DNA of 14,551 bases. Source: an uncultured Ruminococcus sp. GTDB taxonomy: Bacteria > Bacillota > Clostridia > Oscillospirales > Ruminococcaceae. The translations under genes were made by a program, and so were the position numbers. Below the pieces are notes generated by a model that did no database searches, was not told the DNA's origin, and saw only the letters and a list, made by a program, of their open reading frames with translations. Where the stretch lies: the NCBI GenBank assembly GCA_947177715.1, contig CAMWVM010000011.1:1-14551 (forward strand). Reading direction: 5' to 3'. Of this stretch, positions 7,018-14,551 are shown piece after piece; positions within the stretch are counted from its first letter, which is position 1, and each line of letters begins with the position of its first letter.

Positions 7018-8295
7018 ATGATTAGATTTAAAAACGGCAGAGTTATGACAATGGAAAAGGATACAGAAATAAAAAATATCGAGGTTTGGATTAAAGATGA
7101 CAAAATTTATTTTGTTGGTACTCCTGATAGTGAGCAATTAAAAAAAATAAGTTTTGAAAGAGAAATTGACCTTGATGGTAACCTTCTTATGCCGTCTTTT
7201 AAGAATGCTCATACTCATTCGGCAATGACTTTTTTGCGTTCCTTTGCAGATGATATGCCTTTGCAGGACTGGCTTTTTAAGCAGGTTTTTCCTATGGAAG
7301 CAAAGCTGAAAGGTGAAGATATATATTGGCTTTCAAAGCTGGCAATTTTAGAGTACCTGACAAGCGGTGTTACCGCTAATTTTGATATGTATTTTGAGCC
7401 TGATGATTATGTCAAGGCACATATTGAAAGCGGTTTCCGTACAGTGCTGTGCGGCTCCGTAAGCGGTGATGTGTCCAATATAAAACGTCTGGAGGACTAT
7501 TATAACAGATTTAACGGAATCAATCCTCTAATATCTTATAGACTTGGGTTCCATGCGGAATATACTGCGGATTTTGAACTAATGGAAGCTGTGGGCGAGT
7601 TGGCAAAGAAATATAAAGCTCCAGTTTCGGTGCATAACTCTGAAACTGAAAAAGAGGTTGCAGAATGTATTGAGAAGTACGGAAAAACTCCTACCGAGCT
7701 TTTTGATTCTCTTGGAATTTATAACTATGGCGGAGCAGGTTTCCATTGCGTGCACTTCAGTGATAATGATATGGATATTTTTAAAAAACGTGGCGTTTAT
7801 GCAGTAACTTGTCCCGGTTCAAATGCAAAGCTTGCCAGCGGAATTGCTCCGTTGTGCAAAATGGCAGAAAAGGATGTAATGCTTGCCGTAGGAACCGACG
7901 GCCCTGCAAGCAACAACTGTCTTGACATGTTTAGAGAAATGTTCTTAATGACAGCCTTGCAGAAAATTTCAAATAAAGACGCCGCTGCATTTCCTGCTGA
8001 TAAGGTGCTTTTCGCTGCAACATCAGGCTCTGCAAGAGCAATGGGACTTGACAACTGTGTTTCAATCTCAGAGGGCATGCAGGCAGATCTGATAGTAATA
8101 GACCTTAATCAGCCTAATATGCAGCCTTTAAATAATATTGGCAAAAACATCGTTTACAGCGGTTCAAAGCAGAATGTAAAGCTAACTATGTGTGCTGGCA
8201 AGGTGCTGTATGAGGACGGTAAATTCAGCGTTGGCGAAGAGGCTGCCCGAATTTATGCAAGAGCAAACGAGATTATTACAGAGTATTCAAGATAA
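7018..8295 (+). CDS. Amidohydrolase, 5-methylthioadenosine/S-adenosylhomocysteine deaminase family
   Basis: This 425-residue metal-dependent deaminase belongs to the MtaD/TRZ-ATZ branch of the amidohydrolase superfamily, whose members convert S-adenosylhomocysteine or methylthioadenosine to the inosine form. All expected active-site residues are present: metal ligands H65 and H67 in NAHTHSAM, H206 in VHNSETEKEV, with E209 as the proton-shuttling glutamate, H243 in FHCVHFSDND, and D294 in VGTDGPASNN. The short N-terminal and C-terminal beta segments (IRFKNGRVMTM and QADLIVIDL) are the usual composite domain. ATG 7018 is preferred to the in-frame ATG 6985 because AAAGGA lies 9 bases before it and the shorter protein matches the usual MxxFKNG start. 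It is monocistronic. Exact substrate is open; related members deaminate guanine, cytosine or other bases. Confidence 0.88.
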   Translation: MIRFKNGRVMTMEKDTEIKNIEVWIKDDKIYFVGTPDSEQLKKISFEREIDLDGNLLMPSFKNAHTHSAMTFLRSFADDMPLQDWLFKQVFPMEAKLKGEDIYWLSKLAILEYLTSGVTANFDMYFEPDDYVKAHIESGFRTVLCGSVSGDVSNIKRLEDYYNRFNGINPLISYRLGFHAEYTADFELMEAVGELAKKYKAPVSVHNSETEKEVAECIEKYGKTPTELFDSLGIYNYGGAGFHCVHFSDNDMDIFKKRGVYAVTCPGSNAKLASGIAPLCKMAEKDVMLAVGTDGPASNNCLDMFREMFLMTALQKISNKDAAAFPADKVLFAATSGSARAMGLDNCVSISEGMQADLIVIDLNQPNMQPLNNIGKNIVYSGSKQNVKLTMCAGKVLYEDGKFSVGEEAARIYARANEIITEYSR

Positions 8296-8393
8296 AGTAT
8301 AATACGGCTTTCTTAATGTCCGGAATTAAAAAAATCCATATCTGACCCTATAATTGCCCGTTAATTTGAGGTCTATTAATAGTCATAAAAATT

Positions 8394-8427
8394 ATGCACA
8401 CTCAACAAAATGAGTGTGCATTTTTTA
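8394..8427 (+). terminator. Intrinsic terminator of the amidohydrolase gene
   Basis: An 11-bp perfect stem (8394-8404 with 8411-8421), a 6-base loop and a T run. The left side is A-rich, so it may also stop leftward transcripts from the sigma factor gene. Confidence 0.88.
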
Positions 8428-8466
8428 TGCATTGTTACAAACTTGATTTCATATTTCGTTCATAGT

Positions 8467-8514
8467 TGCACGTTTGCGTGCAAAAAATCCTCAAATGGGG
8501 CTATTAGTAGAGGA
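8467..8514 (-). terminator. Weak terminator-like hairpins after the sigma factor gene
   Basis: On the minus strand TCCTC (8514-8510) pairs with GAGGA (8492-8488) before six T residues (8487-8482). The next element, TTGCACG-TTTG-CGTGCAA (8467-8484 on the + strand), is a perfect 7-bp hairpin that overlaps this T run. Either could end the sigma factor message, but the stems are short. Confidence 0.35.
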
Positions 8515-8533
8515 GCTTTTAAATGGAATTGAC

Positions 8534-10174
8534 CTAATCGGCGTATGTCATAACAGAAAATACACTCTTTTTCTGTAATTCGGTAAGCGGCTTAAGCATA
8601 TCTCTATCAAGCATTTCTTCGATCAGATAAGGAATAAAATGACCAGCACTTAAAGTGTTTGTGCTGTAATGCTGAACTATGGGACGAATATGCGGTGGAT
8701 ATTTGTCCTTTTCATATTCATATTGGCGTTTGTCAAAATCATTTACATATGACTTGACTTCATTGCTTACAGAAACATTTTCATGAATTATGTTTTTCAG
8801 GATATTGATTCCCGAAGCTGGATTGCCTATAGTATTTTTACAGGACATTACCTGAACCTTGTCATCATGAATATATCCTTTATCGCAAAGACGTTTGTAT
8901 TCCTCCAGCGTTATTGCCTGCGGATTGCAGCCGCCTTTTATGAAAGCATATAGAGAATCCCAGTCGCTGTCCAGGTTATCACGCCACGCAAGGTCACTTC
9001 GTCCGCTGAAACGGCAATCGACCTGAATGCTTGAATTTTTGTCAGTTGCTCTGGTCATATATCCGCAAGCCCAGTACGGATTTTCATCAGGCTGTTTATA
9101 ATCATTGGATATACTTGCGTGAGCAATAAAGCAGCCTCCGTCGGGACGTTTTACTTTGAGCTTTTCATAGATGCTCCAATAATTGTCATCGTCATATTTT
9201 GAATAAGAAAAGTCTGTACACAGCATTACAAGGGTGTATTTCATAAAGTTCTTGTCATTGCCGTCGCATGAAAATCCCCAGTTGTCCTGTGAGCGGTCGA
9301 AATCATTAAAAACCTTCTGATAAAAATTATCGCACATGAATTTTGCCGCCTGCTTGAGCATAACGCTTTCAGTATTGTCAAAAAGCCTGCTGTCTGTAAT
9401 AAACATATTAGTGAGATACTTTGGATTTTTACTGTTATCCACCTGATCGATATATCCGTATTCACAGAGGATTTTCAGCTCGTCAGCAACGTAAGTAACA
9501 GGAACATTAAGCTTTCTTGCAATTTCTTTGGCATTCAGCGGCTTGTAATAGCAGGCGAAGGCTATATTTTGCTTAAGCTGGGTATCAAACATATCATTTG
9601 TGTCGCCTTTTATACCAGGGTAACCATTGTGCCCCATAGCGCTGAATTTAATGGGATTTACAGCAAGATCGTCATTATATTTTTTCATAGCAAGTTCCTC
9701 CTTTAAAGTTGACCGTGCGTCGGACAAATGCCATTTTACAGTGCCAGTGGATATTCCCAGCTTATCTGCAATTTCCTTTGCGGATTTTTTCTCATAGTAA
9801 TGCATATATACAACAGTCCGCTGTCTTTGCGACAGATAGCCGATTTCCCTGCGAAGCTCGCTAAGCGTTTCTTCGTTTTCCGGCTTGTCAAATCCGTCAT
9901 CATAAAAAGGCAGAGTAATTTCATTAATATTTTCTAAATTTCTTCCAACGGTAAGAGTATGTATGTATTTTGCATAAACATTACTGGCAATACGGTATAC
10001 ATATCCGTCAATGTTTGCGATGTTTTCTGTGTTCAAAAAGGATTGATATACCTCGCATACAATGTTGGAAGCAAGTTCCTCCGCCTGAGATATATTTCGC
10101 ATTTTTTTAAGAGCAAAGCCAAAAATTTTATTTTGATAATGTAAAATCAATTTGTCAGCACGTTGTTTTTCCAT
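8534..10174 (-). CDS. ECF-like sigma factor with a large C-terminal extension
   Basis: This is a 546-residue protein. Residues about 5-72 match sigma region 2 (HYQNKIFGFALKKMRNISQAEELASN and DGYVYRIASNVYAKY). Residues about 105-160 match sigma region 4, with SQRQRTVVYMHYYEKKSAKE leading into the helix-turn-helix KLGISTGTVKWHLSDARSTL. Together these direct RNA polymerase to promoters. Ordinary ECF factors end near residue 170-200. Here about 385 further residues follow: a second, winged-helix-like segment (about 207-260; LNAKEIARKLNVPVTYVADE) and a C-terminal part I do not recognise, with eight Cys between residues 303 and 445 (twelve in the whole protein). No transmembrane segment and no adjacent anti-sigma gene are seen, so the extension may itself control activity. 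ATG 10174 is chosen because GGAGG lies 6 bases before it; the frame stays open to 10213. Confidence 0.85.
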   Translation of the reverse strand: MEKQRADKLILHYQNKIFGFALKKMRNISQAEELASNIVCEVYQSFLNTENIANIDGYVYRIASNVYAKYIHTLTVGRNLENINEITLPFYDDGFDKPENEETLSELRREIGYLSQRQRTVVYMHYYEKKSAKEIADKLGISTGTVKWHLSDARSTLKEELAMKKYNDDLAVNPIKFSAMGHNGYPGIKGDTNDMFDTQLKQNIAFACYYKPLNAKEIARKLNVPVTYVADELKILCEYGYIDQVDNSKNPKYLTNMFITDSRLFDNTESVMLKQAAKFMCDNFYQKVFNDFDRSQDNWGFSCDGNDKNFMKYTLVMLCTDFSYSKYDDDNYWSIYEKLKVKRPDGGCFIAHASISNDYKQPDENPYWACGYMTRATDKNSSIQVDCRFSGRSDLAWRDNLDSDWDSLYAFIKGGCNPQAITLEEYKRLCDKGYIHDDKVQVMSCKNTIGNPASGINILKNIIHENVSVSNEVKSYVNDFDKRQYEYEKDKYPPHIRPIVQHYSTNTLSAGHFIPYLIEEMLDRDMLKPLTELQKKSVFSVMTYAD

Positions 10175-10208
10175 CTTGCGCCTCCGGAAGCATTTGATTG
10201 AAACCTGT

Positions 10209-10225
10209 TTCACTTATATAGTGAA
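10209..10225. promoter_or_regulatory. 17-base palindrome in the sigma factor leader
   Basis: TTCACT-TATAT-AGTGAA, a perfect 6-bp inverted repeat with a 5-base AT centre, 34 bases upstream of the sigma factor start. On the minus strand the centre could serve as a TATATA-type -10 element, so a protein bound here would compete with polymerase. No convincing -35 was found. Confidence 0.5.
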
Positions 10226-10253
10226 GAATTTTAAAGAAGGGTTGGGCGGATTT

Positions 10254-10383
10254 AAAATAAAAAGGCGAACATTACGGTCATATCTTTTTTGAAGAATTAA
10301 ACGGTTTGCCGTTCAATTTTCGGAACGCAGCTAACCGTATCCCGAATTCTCCGTTAATGATATATGCCGTGTTGTTCGCCCTT
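10254..10383 (-). terminator. Long multi-armed palindromic terminator downstream of rpiB
   Basis: The outer arms 10262-10283 and 10362-10383 pair almost throughout (AAGG-CGAACA, then ACGG, then CATAT, with two short bulges). Inside are hairpins AACGG-TTTG-CCGTT (10300-10313) and TTCGG/CCGAA (10319-10323 with 10342-10346). On the minus strand the structure begins 12 bases after the rpiB stop codon and ends in TTTTTATTTT, as an intrinsic terminator would. At about 120 bases it is far larger than a normal terminator and resembles an interspersed palindromic element that has been adopted as one. Confidence 0.7.
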
Positions 10384-10394
10384 ACTGTTATTAT

Positions 10395-10835
10395 TTAATT
10401 TTCTAATTCCGTAATTAAATCAATTCGTTTCTGGTGTCTTTCTTCATTGGAGTATGGTGTGTCAACAAATGCGTCAACCAAATCTATAGCAGTACCCTCT
10501 CCCACAACTCTTGCACCGAAACAAAGTACGTTGGCGTTGTTGTGTTCACGGGTCAATCTTGCGGAAAAATAATCGGAGCAGCATGCCGCTCTTATGCCTT
10601 TGACCTTGTTTGCGGCAATGGACATTCCAACACCTGTACCGCAGATGAGAATACCTAAATCGCATTCGCCGCTGACAACCTTTTCACATACAGCTTTTGC
10701 TGCATTAGGATAATCGCATTTTTCTCCAATGGCACAGCCCATATCTATACATTCAATGCCTTTTTCTTTTAAATGATCAATTACCGCAAGCTTAAGCTCT
10801 GGTGCAGCATGATCGTTTCCTATTGCAATTTTCAT
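10395..10835 (-). CDS. rpiB: Ribose-5-phosphate isomerase B
   Basis: This 146-residue RpiB/LacAB-family enzyme interconverts ribose 5-phosphate and ribulose 5-phosphate in the non-oxidative pentose phosphate pathway, or a close sugar-phosphate relative. Visible features are the N-terminal MKIAIGNDHAA with D8 and H9, the catalytic C65 followed by the phosphate-binding loop GTGVG at 66-70, and H98 in TREHNNANVLCFG. Length and motifs fit the family fully, and Cys at 65 indicates the RpiB rather than the LacA type. The start ATG overlaps the tsaB stop as ATGA, and AAGGAGG lies 7 bases before it inside tsaB, so the two are translationally coupled. It is the last gene of the leftward run, followed by the large terminator. 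A separate allose-6-phosphate role cannot be excluded. Confidence 0.95.
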   Translation of the reverse strand: MKIAIGNDHAAPELKLAVIDHLKEKGIECIDMGCAIGEKCDYPNAAKAVCEKVVSGECDLGILICGTGVGMSIAANKVKGIRAACCSDYFSARLTREHNNANVLCFGARVVGEGTAIDLVDAFVDTPYSNEERHQKRIDLITELEN

Positions 10836-11530
10836 TTTGTTTCCTCCTTGTATGCTTTGTCTTTTTCGGCTTTTGTTACCTGAAGATATGCAACTTCAAG
10901 ATTTTCAGCGCTTGTAAAATACTCAGGATTATGTTCAAGTGCAATGCAAAGAGAGGATGCACGCTGTAATCTCTGCGTTTTTCCTGCACAGACTACGTTT
11001 TTCTCTTTTGCAAAGTATTTTTCCTTTATTTGAGTGCAGTAATCTCCTGTAAGCATTATCTTTTCCGAAAGGTCAAGATTTGAGAATACCTCAATTTCAG
11101 GACAAACTCGGTCCTCGCCTATGCGTGAAACGCTTTCACTGTCTGATAAAAACTCACCAACATAAACTATATTAGGACGTGCTCTCATCACTGAAATTAT
11201 TTTTCCGCAAAATGCAGAGCAATTACAAGCCATAGCCTCAAGAGTAGAAACTCCTGCGCATTTTATATGCGGTGCACCAAGGCAAATGCCTTTTACGGCG
11301 GCAATTCCGATTCTCAGACCTGTATATGATCCAGGACCTTTAGCAACGGCAATGGCGTCAATATTTTCAAAGGACAGACCGCTGTCATTCATAACTTCCT
11401 GCACCATTGGCATGATAATTTGTGAATGGGTGAGATTTGTATATAAAACCTTTTCACAAATAAGTTTTTCGTCATCTGTTATGGCAACGGATGCAATTTT
11501 TCCTGATGTATCAAGTCCCAATATCCGCAA
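10832..11530 (-). CDS. tsaB: tRNA t6A biosynthesis protein TsaB
   Basis: TsaB is the non-catalytic partner of TsaD in the complex that adds threonylcarbamoyl to A37 of ANN-decoding tRNAs. It has the ASKHA fold: the N-terminal MRILGLDTSG strand, THSQIIMPM at 34-42 and the hallmark GPGSYTGLRIG at 65-75. The reading frame is open to an ATG at 11545. I prefer the TTG at 11530 because GGAG lies 9 bases before it, no ribosome binding site precedes 11545, and MRILGLDTS is the usual family start. It then has 232 residues and overlaps tsaE by 20 bases. It overlaps rpiB by 4 bases at the other end. The C-terminal half is less conserved, as usual. TsaD and RimI, common neighbours in this cluster, are not in the window. 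Confidence 0.93.
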   Translation of the reverse strand: MRILGLDTSGKIASVAITDDEKLICEKVLYTNLTHSQIIMPMVQEVMNDSGLSFENIDAIAVAKGPGSYTGLRIGIAAVKGICLGAPHIKCAGVSTLEAMACNCSAFCGKIISVMRARPNIVYVGEFLSDSESVSRIGEDRVCPEIEVFSNLDLSEKIMLTGDYCTQIKEKYFAKEKNVVCAGKTQRLQRASSLCIALEHNPEYFTSAENLEVAYLQVTKAEKDKAYKEETK

Positions 11531-11957
11531 AACGGTCATCTCCATCTATAGTGATTTTTCTTGTGTTGTCATCAATTCTATCTATATTAATTCTTATTGT
11601 ATTTTCAGGCAATTCGGACGCTATGTTTTCAGACCATTCGATTGCGAGTATTCCGCCGTCCTCAATATAGTCATAAAAGCCTGTGGTTTCCAAATCGTCA
11701 GGAGAAGTGATTCGGTACATATCAAAATGATAAAGCCTCAAGTTTTTTCCTGTATACTCATTCACCAGTGAAAATGTGGGTGAAATAACCTCGTCCCCAA
11801 GTCCCAAACCTATAGAAATTCCTCTGGTTATAGTAGTTTTTCCTGCACCAAGTCCTCCGCTGTATGCAATTACATCTCCGCTTTTTAACCGATTTCCGAT
11901 TTTTTCTCCCAGTTTTATTGTGTCTTCGGGGGATTGGGTAAAGGTGATATAAATCAA
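11511..11957 (-). CDS. tsaE: tRNA t6A biosynthesis ATPase TsaE
   Basis: TsaE is the small P-loop ATPase that drives turnover of the TsaB-TsaD complex in t6A synthesis. The 148-residue chain has the Walker A motif GGLGAGKTT at 34-42, SPTFSLVNEY at 59-68, the HFDMYR block at 77-82 and the conserved IEWSEN at 106-111. The gene starts with TTG at 11957, with AAAAGGA 9 bases upstream, and no in-frame ATG offers a better choice. It follows the DUF3810 gene by 14 bases and overlaps tsaB, so it belongs to one transcript with both. Length is normal for the family and nothing is truncated. Confidence 0.95.
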   Translation of the reverse strand: MIYITFTQSPEDTIKLGEKIGNRLKSGDVIAYSGGLGAGKTTITRGISIGLGLGDEVISPTFSLVNEYTGKNLRLYHFDMYRITSPDDLETTGFYDYIEDGGILAIEWSENIASELPENTIRINIDRIDDNTRKITIDGDDRFADIGT

Positions 11958-11971
11958 GTTTTCACGTCCTT

Positions 11972-13093
11972 TTATGATAAATCGTAATAGTAATTCAACA
12001 GCAGGTCTACCATTCTGCCATATGATTTTTTGCCGTCCTCAACGCCGTTTAATTTCAGCGAGGTTTCCATTGCTTTGTCCGAAACCTTAGCTATGGTTTT
12101 GCTTGAAATGATACCTGAACTGTCCTCCTGAACGGATTTCCAATAGGCTGCATTTCCTGCATAATCAATGAAAATTTCATCGCATATCATTTCGCTCAGC
12201 TCGGCTTTTTTATCATCGGAGGAAAACTCGTCAATTTTATTTATAACATATTTTAACGCACTAAGATATCCACTGTATTGATACTCAATATTATCCGAAC
12301 GAGTGCAGGCAAGAAAAGCGATAAAGTTCGCTTCGTCCTCCTGTATAAAGCCTTTGGTATGCGCAAGCTCGTGACACACAGTATCAGGCAGATTGTGCGG
12401 ATACATCAGACGGTTATAGTTAGCTTCCATAGTAAACGGAAAATATATTCCCATAAGGTACTGTTGGCTCATAAAATAAGAATACATTACGGGCTTTGGC
12501 GTAACATAATATCCGCTCAGAGCAGGGAATTCTTCGCCAAGATTTCTCATAGCCTCTTTTGTAGTTTCATTAAGGTCTGAGGTAAGAATGAATCTGCCGT
12601 TGTCATCTCTTTGTACCATAATGGCAAGCTGGTTTGTTTCTTTAATTAAATCCTCTGCAAGATGTTCAAGCTGTGCGGTAGTATGCTGTTTTTCAGGAAT
12701 ATCATGAAGCTTTGAAAAGCTTGAGCAGTGATAAAGTATAAAACAGTTCAGCGTTTCGGTAACTGCAATAAACGCAATTATCCAAAGATATGTAAGACCA
12801 AAGATTCTGCTGATTTTTTTACGCCTGCCTTTTTTTACAAACATCAGGATTATCCACAGTACCAACGATAGAGGTAAGCCGATAACTGCAATCCAAATTA
12901 GTATTTCGCCAAGTGAAAACGGCAGAATTGAGGTCAGGCGACCATATGTATTAATCCAGATTGGGAAGATATTTGCGGTATACCAGTTGCAAAAATCTTC
13001 AGAAAGCCATGCCAGTACATTCAGGACAACGCACAGCATAAAAATCACAATAAGTATTATAGTAGATATTTTAAGCTTATTTTTTCTTTTCAT
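11972..13093 (-). CDS. DUF3810-family membrane protein with HExxH metalloprotease-like motif
   Basis: This 373-residue protein fits DUF3810, a family of membrane-anchored putative zinc peptidases of unknown substrate. Three N-terminal transmembrane helices are visible at about 9-29, 60-87 and 100-122. The following domain, probably outside the membrane, contains HELAH at 241-245 and downstream EDEANFIAF at 252-260; H241, H245 and probably E254 would bind the metal and E242 would be the catalytic base. The ribosome binding site AAGGAA lies 6 bases before the ATG. It sits between fhs (73 bases upstream, with no terminator seen between) and tsaE (14 bases downstream), so co-transcription is likely, although a link to tRNA modification is not evident. 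Peptidase activity is inferred from the motif only. Confidence 0.85.
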   Translation of the reverse strand: MKRKNKLKISTIILIVIFMLCVVLNVLAWLSEDFCNWYTANIFPIWINTYGRLTSILPFSLGEILIWIAVIGLPLSLVLWIILMFVKKGRRKKISRIFGLTYLWIIAFIAVTETLNCFILYHCSSFSKLHDIPEKQHTTAQLEHLAEDLIKETNQLAIMVQRDDNGRFILTSDLNETTKEAMRNLGEEFPALSGYYVTPKPVMYSYFMSQQYLMGIYFPFTMEANYNRLMYPHNLPDTVCHELAHTKGFIQEDEANFIAFLACTRSDNIEYQYSGYLSALKYVINKIDEFSSDDKKAELSEMICDEIFIDYAGNAAYWKSVQEDSSGIISSKTIAKVSDKAMETSLKLNGVEDGKKSYGRMVDLLLNYYYDLS

Positions 13094-13166
13094 TTCAGTT
13101 CCTTAATCTGTGAATTCGCCTTATTGTGAATGAATTCGGTTGCGGGGTCATTAAATTTTGTGACGA

Positions 13167-14551
13167 TTAGAAAAGTCCGGTAATGTTGCCCTCGTTATCG
13201 CAGTCAATTTTAGTTGCGGCAGGAACCTTAGGAAGTCCCGGCATTGTCATAATGCTGCCTGTATAGATAACGACAAATCCTGCACCAGCGGAAAGTCTTG
13301 CGTCGCTAACAGTGATTTTAAAGTTCTCAGGTTTGCCCAGTTTAGTTGGATCATCGGACAAAGAATACTGTGTTTTTGCCACACATACAGGGATATCGCC
13401 GAAGCCTAATCCCTCTATTTCTTTTATTGCTTTTTCAGCCTGTGAGGTATAGACTACACCATCAGCTCTGTAGATTTCCTTTGCGATTATATCCAGCTTT
13501 TCCTTGATAGGCAATTTCTCGTCATAGAGTGGTTTAAAGTCAGTCATGCAGTTTTCGCATCGGTTAATAGTATCGCATACCTTTTCAACTAAGTCTATTC
13601 CGCCCTCGCCGCCTTTTGCAAATATTTCTGCCAAAGAAACCTCAACGCCCAATTCCTTGCAGGTATCTTCGATAACTGCAATTTCAGCGTCGGTATCGGT
13701 ATGGAATCTATTTATTGCTACGACAACTGGAATTCCGAATTTATGCATGTTTTCCACATGAGTTTTCAGATTTACTATACCCTTTTTCAAGGCTTCAACA
13801 TTTTCTTCTGTGAGGTCTGTTTTCGGAACTCCGCCGTTATATTTCAATGCTCGGATTGTTGCCACAAGAACAACGCAGTCGGGTTTTAAGCCTGCAAAAC
13901 GGCATTTAATATCAAAGAATTTTTCTGCACCCAGATCAGAACCAAAACCGGCTTCGGTAATACAATAATCAGCAAGCTTAAGTCCTAATTTTGTTGCTCT
14001 GACGGAGTTGCAGCCATGAGCAATATTTGCAAAAGGACCTCCGTGCATAATAGCTGGAGTATTTTCAAGGGTCTGTACTAAATTTGGTTGAATTGCGTCT
14101 TTCAAAAGTGCAGTCATTGCACCGCAGGCACCTACATCCTTTGCATAGACAGGTTTATTATCCAATGTGTAAGCAACAAGAATGCGTTCAAGGCGAGCCT
14201 TTAAATCCTCCAAATCAGAAGCAAGGCAGAGGATCGCCATTATTTCGGAAGCGACAGTTATCTGGAAGCTGTCCTGACGTGGAATGCCGTTTACTTTTCC
14301 CCCCATACCGATAACGATATTTCTGAGGGCACGGTCGTTCATATCAAGACATCTCTTGAACAAGATTCTTCTCTGATCAATATTGAGAGGATTACCCTGT
14401 TGGAGGGAATTGTCGATCATAGCACAGAGCAGGTTGTTAGCCGCAGTGATCGCATGCATATCTCCGGTGAAATGAAGATTTATATCCTCCATAGGGACAA
14501 CCTGGGCATATCCGCCGCCTGCGGCACCGCCTTTGATTCCGAACACAGGCC
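13167..14551 (-). CDS. fhs: Formate-tetrahydrofolate ligase (5' end outside the window)
   Basis: Formyltetrahydrofolate synthetase makes 10-formyl-tetrahydrofolate from formate, ATP and tetrahydrofolate, feeding purine synthesis and the folate branch of one-carbon metabolism. The visible part is about 460 residues of a protein normally near 556. It begins at [20 protein letters not shown], a block that in the full enzyme lies about 100 residues from the N-terminus, so the P-loop is outside the window. Other conserved parts are [68 protein letters not shown] and the C-terminal [19 protein letters not shown] at 14546 is an internal valine codon, not a start, because the frame and conserved sequence continue to the edge. 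The C-terminus is complete. DUF3810, tsaE, tsaB and rpiB follow on the same strand. Confidence 0.96.
   Translation of the reverse strand, partial: PVFGIKGGAAGGGYAQVVPMEDINLHFTGDMHAITAANNLLCAMIDNSLQQGNPLNIDQRRILFKRCLDMNDRALRNIVIGMGGKVNGIPRQDSFQITVASEIMAILCLASDLEDLKARLERILVAYTLDNKPVYAKDVGACGAMTALLKDAIQPNLVQTLENTPAIMHGGPFANIAHGCNSVRATKLGLKLADYCITEAGFGSDLGAEKFFDIKCRFAGLKPDCVVLVATIRALKYNGGVPKTDLTEENVEALKKGIVNLKTHVENMHKFGIPVVVAINRFHTDTDAEIAVIEDTCKELGVEVSLAEIFAKGGEGGIDLVEKVCDTINRCENCMTDFKPLYDEKLPIKEKLDIIAKEIYRADGVVYTSQAEKAIKEIEGLGFGDIPVCVAKTQYSLSDDPTKLGKPENFKITVSDARLSAGAGFVVIYTGSIMTMPGLPKVPAATKIDCDNEGNITGLF

Noticed and set aside
8509..8537. Good ribosome binding site (AGAGGAG) followed by ATG and a 4-codon ORF on the + strand, possibly a remnant gene start
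   Set aside because: The purine-rich stretch is explained as one arm of a weak terminator hairpin for the leftward sigma factor gene; nothing after the stop resembles a broken gene.
11286..11771. 161-codon open frame on the + strand opposite tsaB and tsaE
   Set aside because: It lies wholly antisense to two clearly conserved genes, has no ribosome binding site and no recognisable domain; its openness follows from the codon use of the genes beneath it.
14546..14551. GTG at 14546 as the start of fhs
   Set aside because: The frame continues upstream to the edge with proline before the valine, as in the conserved GPVFGIKGG block, so the gene is simply cut by the window.

Overview
The window looks like chromosome from a low-GC, anaerobic Firmicute, most likely a gut clostridium of the Ruminococcus/Oscillospiraceae type. 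This rests on the AT-rich sequence, strong purine-rich ribosome binding sites, several TTG starts, U-tailed hairpin terminators, an acetogen-type formate-tetrahydrofolate ligase and a class Ic aspartate aminotransferase. The assignment is inferred from gene content only. No tRNA, rRNA, CRISPR array, transposase or phage gene is visible.

Left part (1-4400). A two-component system is read leftwards: an OmpR-type regulator, then a membrane sensor kinase that leaves the window at the left edge. A hemolysin III/PAQR membrane protein is read rightwards from its own promoter. It converges, through a shared bidirectional terminator, on a leftward gene for a histidine-kinase-like ATPase that lacks a recognisable phospho-acceptor histidine. 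Upstream of that gene are a near-consensus promoter, a 42-codon orphan ORF with a hydrophobic N-terminus, and a strongly structured intergenic region.

Middle part (4763-8430). Three rightward monocistronic units follow, each with a recognisable promoter and terminator: a class Ic PLP aminotransferase, a small XRE-type repressor behind a 418-base intergenic region dense in TGTCAA half-sites and an inverted repeat, and an amidohydrolase of the 5-methylthioadenosine/S-adenosylhomocysteine deaminase family.

Right part (8480-14551), all leftward. An unusual ECF-like sigma factor carries a winged-helix-like segment and a C-terminal extension of about 385 residues. Upstream of it is an operon-like run: fhs (5' end outside the window), a DUF3810 membrane metalloprotease-like protein, tsaE, tsaB and rpiB. 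tsaE, tsaB and rpiB overlap and are probably translationally coupled. TsaE and TsaB belong to the machinery that makes the t6A modification of tRNA. The run ends in a 130-base, multi-armed structured terminator.

The strongest candidates for undescribed biology are the sigma factor with its large extension, the histidine-less kinase-like protein next to the small ORF, and the operator-rich region in front of the XRE gene.
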